NCBI RefSeq assembly: GCF_007097395.1
Contig: NZ_VKDC01000020.1
Location: 42,753-106,752, forward strand
Length of the DNA: 64,000 nt
Reading direction: 5' to 3'
DNA from: Fulvivirga sp. M361
GTDB lineage: Bacteria > Bacteroidota > Bacteroidia > Cytophagales > Cyclobacteriaceae
Shown: positions 61,404-64,000 of the stretch, in pieces
Numbering within the stretch: position 1 is the first letter of the stretch
Layout of the letters: each line of letters starts with the position of its first letter
Notes under the pieces: generated by a model
Databases searched by the model: none
Told to the model about the DNA's origin: nothing
Seen by the model: the letters and a program-made list of their open reading frames with translations, nothing else
Made by a program: the position numbers and the translations under genes

Positions 61404-62291
61404 GTGATCCTGATGGTAAGTTCGTTTCGTCCCAATATTAGCTCTTTTTCATTATCAGGGTTTATACAGATTACCCGGTTTTGGAACTTGCTGATAATTG
61501 TTTTTACCCAGTATTTTACTGCATTGTTTTTGGTAGACTCGGGAGAAGGGCCTTATTATTATCTGACCCATAGCAAGTTGTTTTTACTTTGCCTTTCTTC
61601 GGTGTTTATAGCTGCTGCAGGTTATATAATTAACGACTATTATGATGTCAAGATTGACTTGATCAATAAACCTCAACGTGTTATCGTAGGTAAAATGATG
61701 AAAAGAAGGGTGGCTATGGTGTCGCATGTTGTTATCAGCGGTTTAGGAATAATATTGGGAGGTCTTTTATCCCCTGAGATTGGTTTTATCAACCTTTTTG
61801 CTGTAGGGTTTTTATGGTTGTATTCAAACCAACTCAAACGCATGCCTCTTGTGGGCAATTTTGTAGTGGCTGCACTCACCGGATTGGCCGTTTATATCGT
61901 TGATGTGTTGTTTGGCACTCACAATATCATGATACTGGCTTTCGCTGTTTTTGCCTTTTCTTTTAGTCTTATACGAGAAGTTATTAAGGACATAGAAGAT
62001 GTAAAAGGAGATGCTACGTTTGGTTGCAAAACATTACCGGTTTTGTACGGTGTACGTAAAACAAAAAATATGTTATACATCTTTTCCATTTTGTTCTTAA
62101 TGGGGATGTGTTTTCTTGCATACACTTTTGTCGGTACAGAACTCACCCTATTTTGTTCAGGCCTGGTGTTCCCATTAGGATTTATCGCATTTAAGTTAAA
62201 AAGAGCAGACACTGTACGACATTATTACCAATTAAGTAAGTATTGTAAGCTGATCATGCTAATAGGGATATTCAGTATGGTTTTTTTTTAA
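61404..62291 (+). CDS. UbiA family prenyltransferase (geranylgeranylglycerol-phosphate type)
   Basis: 295 residues with about eight hydrophobic segments. The first aspartate motif is NDYYDVKID (77-85) and the second is in REVIKDIEDVKGDATFG (about 191-207). These define UbiA prenyltransferases, and this branch in Bacteroidota is annotated as geranylgeranylglycerol-phosphate geranylgeranyltransferase. The actual acceptor could also be a quinone precursor. The start is GTG at 61404, or more probably the ATG at 61413. It stands alone between the thiamine receptor and purN. Confidence 0.88.
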   Translation: MILMVSSFRPNISSFSLSGFIQITRFWNLLIIVFTQYFTALFLVDSGEGPYYYLTHSKLFLLCLSSVFIAAAGYIINDYYDVKIDLINKPQRVIVGKMMKRRVAMVSHVVISGLGIILGGLLSPEIGFINLFAVGFLWLYSNQLKRMPLVGNFVVAALTGLAVYIVDVLFGTHNIMILAFAVFAFSFSLIREVIKDIEDVKGDATFGCKTLPVLYGVRKTKNMLYIFSILFLMGMCFLAYTFVGTELTLFCSGLVFPLGFIAFKLKRADTVRHYYQLSKYCKLIMLIGIFSMVFF

Positions 62292-62338
62292 AACTGCGTA
62301 ATTTCTTCTCATAGAAGTGCCTGATAACAGTTTCTTTT

Positions 62339-62346
62339 TAATTTTG
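62339..62346 (+). promoter_or_regulatory. Promoter -7 element TAATTTTG for purN
   Basis: TAATTTTG fits TAnnTTTG, about 70 bases before the purN TTG start. No clear -33 TTG. Confidence 0.4.
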
Positions 62347-62371
62347 GCCCTTGTAGAAATTTCAACACATT

Positions 62372-62402
62372 ATCTATAGCTAATCCATCATTAGCTATAG
62401 AT
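62372..62402 (+). promoter_or_regulatory. 12-bp perfect inverted repeat in the purN leader
   Basis: ATCTATAGCTAA (62372-62383) and TTAGCTATAGAT (62391-62402) pair perfectly around a 7-base loop. There is no T-tract after it, so it is more likely a leader hairpin or operator than a terminator. It ends 14 bases before the purN start. Confidence 0.5.
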
Positions 62403-62416
62403 TAAAATCGTCTTAC

Positions 62417-63010
62417 TTGAATAGCACTACCTTCAAAATAGCCATTTTCGCATCAGGCAACGGAACCAATGCCGAAAAAATAGCGAAATACTTCAAAAAC
62501 AGACAAGACATAAAAATTGTCCTGATACTTTCTAATAAACCCGATGCATATGTGCATACACGGGCTGAAAATCTGGATATACCGTCGATAACCTTTAACA
62601 AAGTTGATTTCTTACAGTCTGACCATGTGCTTGATATGCTCCGAAAAGCCGAGGTTGATTTGGTTGTATTAGCTGGGTTTCTTTGGTTAATTCCTGACAA
62701 CCTCATTAAAGCCTTTCCTAACCGCATTGTTAACATTCATCCTGCACTGCTGCCAAAGTACGGAGGAAAAGGTATGTATGGTGAAAATGTGCATCGGGCG
62801 GTGAAAGCTGCCGATGAAAAAGAAACAGGCATTACTATTCACTATGTGAATCAAAATTATGATGAAGGGCGGATAATTTTTCAAGGTAAGTGTGAGTTGA
62901 TTGCTGAAGATACTGTTGAAACCATTGCGTCTAAAGTTCATCAGTTAGAGTACAAGCACTATCCCGAAGTGATTGAGGAACTAATCATGAAATATCATAA
63001 AAATTCATAG
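62417..63010 (+). CDS. purN: Phosphoribosylglycinamide formyltransferase
   Basis: Third step of purine synthesis (GAR to formyl-GAR with 10-formyl-THF); 197 residues. FASGNGTNAEKI (about 11-22) is the phosphate-binding opening, and VVLAGFLWLIP is near 85-95. The catalytic region NIHPALLPKYGGKGMYG contains the conserved N and H, followed by HxxV and GITIHYVNQNYDEG. The start is TTG at 62417 with no upstream ATG. It is followed on the same strand by purH, with the purH -7 box over its stop codon. Confidence 0.95.
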   Translation: MNSTTFKIAIFASGNGTNAEKIAKYFKNRQDIKIVLILSNKPDAYVHTRAENLDIPSITFNKVDFLQSDHVLDMLRKAEVDLVVLAGFLWLIPDNLIKAFPNRIVNIHPALLPKYGGKGMYGENVHRAVKAADEKETGITIHYVNQNYDEGRIIFQGKCELIAEDTVETIASKVHQLEYKHYPEVIEELIMKYHKNS

Positions 63011-63015
63011 CTTTG
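63008..63015 (+). promoter_or_regulatory. Promoter -7 element TAGCTTTG for purH
   Basis: TAGCTTTG is exact and overlaps the purN stop codon. No -33 TTG at the right spacing. A GGGA/TCCC mini-hairpin (63082-63094) lies in the leader. Confidence 0.4.
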
Positions 63016-63105
63016 CGCCTTAATTTTAAATAATCGTCTCTTCACGACACAAACTCAGTATTACGACAAATATATGCTGCCGGGAGGTAGTCCCATTTCT
63101 TAACT

Positions 63106-64000
63106 ATGTCATCAAAAAAAATTCAATCAGCCCTCATCTCTGTTTTTTATAAAGATGGATTAGAGCCAATTGTCAAACTTCTTTCAAAACAAGGGGTGCA
63201 GATTTTTTCAACGGGTGGTACTCAAAAATTCATAGAAGATTTGGGCATATCTGTTACTCCGGTAGAAGAACTTACCGGTTATCCTTCCGTATTTGGTGGT
63301 AGAGTAAAAACACTGCATCCTAAAATTTTTGGAGGGATACTTCATAGGCGCGAGTTAGAAAACGACCAAAAGCAGGCGGAAGAATTTAAGATACCTGCCA
63401 TAGATCTTGTAATTGTAGACCTGTATCCTTTTGAGGAAACAGTCGCTTCCGGAGCGGTGGAAGAAGATATCATTGAAAAAATTGATATTGGTGGTATATC
63501 CCTTATTCGAGCGGCAGCCAAGAATTTTAAGGATGTTTGGATAGTGTCGTCCCGTGAACAATACAGTGCGGTGGAAACTATTTTAGATGAAAAAGGTGCG
63601 GTAACAGAGCTTTCGGACAGACGACATTTTGCTGCTCAGGCTTTTGATATAAGCTCTCATTACGATACTGCCATTTTTAACTATTTTAATCCAACAGAAG
63701 AAGTGGGCAGTTTTAAGCATAGCCTTCGTGAAAAAAAATCTCTTCGCTATGGAGAAAACCCACATCAGCAAGGTGCTTATTATGGAAACCTGGCTGACAT
63801 GTTGGAGCAACTGAACGGGAAAGAACTTTCTTATAACAACCTGGTAGATGTAGATGCAGCCGTCAGTCTTATGGATGAATTCGATGAAACAGCATTTGCT
63901 ATATTAAAACATACTAATGCCTGTGGAGTAGCTACAGCGTCAAATGTAAAAGAAGCCTACCAGAAAGCTTTGGCAGCTGATACAGTCTCAGCCTTTGGAG
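63106..64000 (+). CDS. purH: Bifunctional AICAR transformylase / IMP cyclohydrolase, 3' end cut by window
   Basis: Catalyses the last two steps of IMP synthesis. From the ATG at 63106, 298 codons are open to the edge; the full protein is about 510 residues. The N-terminal IMP cyclohydrolase domain has STGGTQKFIEDLG (about 35-47), GGRVKTLHPKIFGGIL (about 65-80) and DIGGISLIRAAAKNF (about 127-141). The transformylase domain begins near LRYGENPHQQGA (about 211-222), and the last visible segment is AILKHTNACGVA. Together with purN and purD this gives three purine genes in the window. Confidence 0.97.
   Translation, partial: MSSKKIQSALISVFYKDGLEPIVKLLSKQGVQIFSTGGTQKFIEDLGISVTPVEELTGYPSVFGGRVKTLHPKIFGGILHRRELENDQKQAEEFKIPAIDLVIVDLYPFEETVASGAVEEDIIEKIDIGGISLIRAAAKNFKDVWIVSSREQYSAVETILDEKGAVTELSDRRHFAAQAFDISSHYDTAIFNYFNPTEEVGSFKHSLREKKSLRYGENPHQQGAYYGNLADMLEQLNGKELSYNNLVDVDAAVSLMDEFDETAFAILKHTNACGVATASNVKEAYQKALAADTVSAFG

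Noticed and set aside
1-64000. CRISPR arrays, rRNA, tRNA, insertion sequences, prophage genes
   Set aside because: None seen on reading; no repeat-spacer pattern, transposase or integrase ORF was found. A tRNA scan by program was not possible here.

Overview
This 64 kb window looks like a chromosomal segment from a gliding, Gram-negative member of the Bacteroidota, most likely the order Cytophagales. The evidence is a gliding-motility lipoprotein (GldH), a secreted protease with a type IX secretion C-terminal sorting domain, N-terminal carboxypeptidase-regulatory-like domains on several envelope proteins, a UbiA-type geranylgeranylglycerol-phosphate prenyltransferase, a eukaryal-type (type 2) isoleucyl-tRNA synthetase, and repeated TTG-N19/20-TAnnTTTG promoters. 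I could not assign a genus from sequence alone. I saw no rRNA, tRNA, CRISPR array, prophage or insertion sequence, so most of the window is ordinary core genome with some accessory envelope genes.

Layout. 1-2.8 kb (minus): the 3'-truncated cysteine desulfurase, the phosphohexosamine mutase glmM coupled to it by an ATGA overlap, and a small Cys-rich membrane protein. 2.8-17.7 kb (plus): mazG, a CPA2-type antiporter, a PAS histidine kinase, then a tight glyS - M90 metallopeptidase - dgt run, an RND/MMPL exporter, ileS and lspA. 17.7-20.7 kb: an M16 protease ending at a perfect 30-bp palindromic terminator shared with the opposing lipoprotein gene. 20.7-34.8 kb (minus): lipoprotein, M4 protease with a T9SS tail, an ECF sigma/anti-sigma/DUF4097/outer-membrane-like operon, trkA-trkH, ricT-gldH, purD and recQ.

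34.9-42.6 kb is mixed: kdsD and manC (LPS/sugar-nucleotide), rlmB and a GWxTD protein on the other strand, a methyltransferase, a possible decayed gene, and an AGCS amino-acid symporter. 42.6-46.5 kb holds a distinctive module: an ECF sigma factor, a fused anti-sigma/regulatory-like/TonB_C protein, and a divergent von Willebrand A protein carrying the same regulatory-like domain. 46.5-49 kb holds a glycosyltransferase-39-like gene broken by a one-base frameshift and a WaaY-like LPS kinase. 49-54.6 kb (plus) is a third ECF sigma with a soluble zinc-type anti-sigma, then gmk, a beta-barrel protein, nadD and a DUF5686 protein. 55-56.6 kb is a porin-like protein plus a YfiR-family protein, closed by a strong terminator. 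56.7-58.5 kb (minus): frr, pyrH and a biotin carrier protein. 58.6-61.3 kb: a TPP riboswitch controlling a TonB-dependent receptor (probable thiamine uptake). 61.4 kb to the end: UbiA prenyltransferase, purN and the 5' part of purH.

The strongest points for a second look are the GIHH sequence replacing HxGH in IleRS, the sigma/TonB-fusion/vWA module, the three-repeat anti-sigma factor, the frameshifted glycosyltransferase, the 44-bp tandem repeat before ricT, and the start-less ORF that abuts a small secreted-protein gene. No clearly unprecedented multi-gene system is evident; the sigma/TonB/vWA module is the best candidate.
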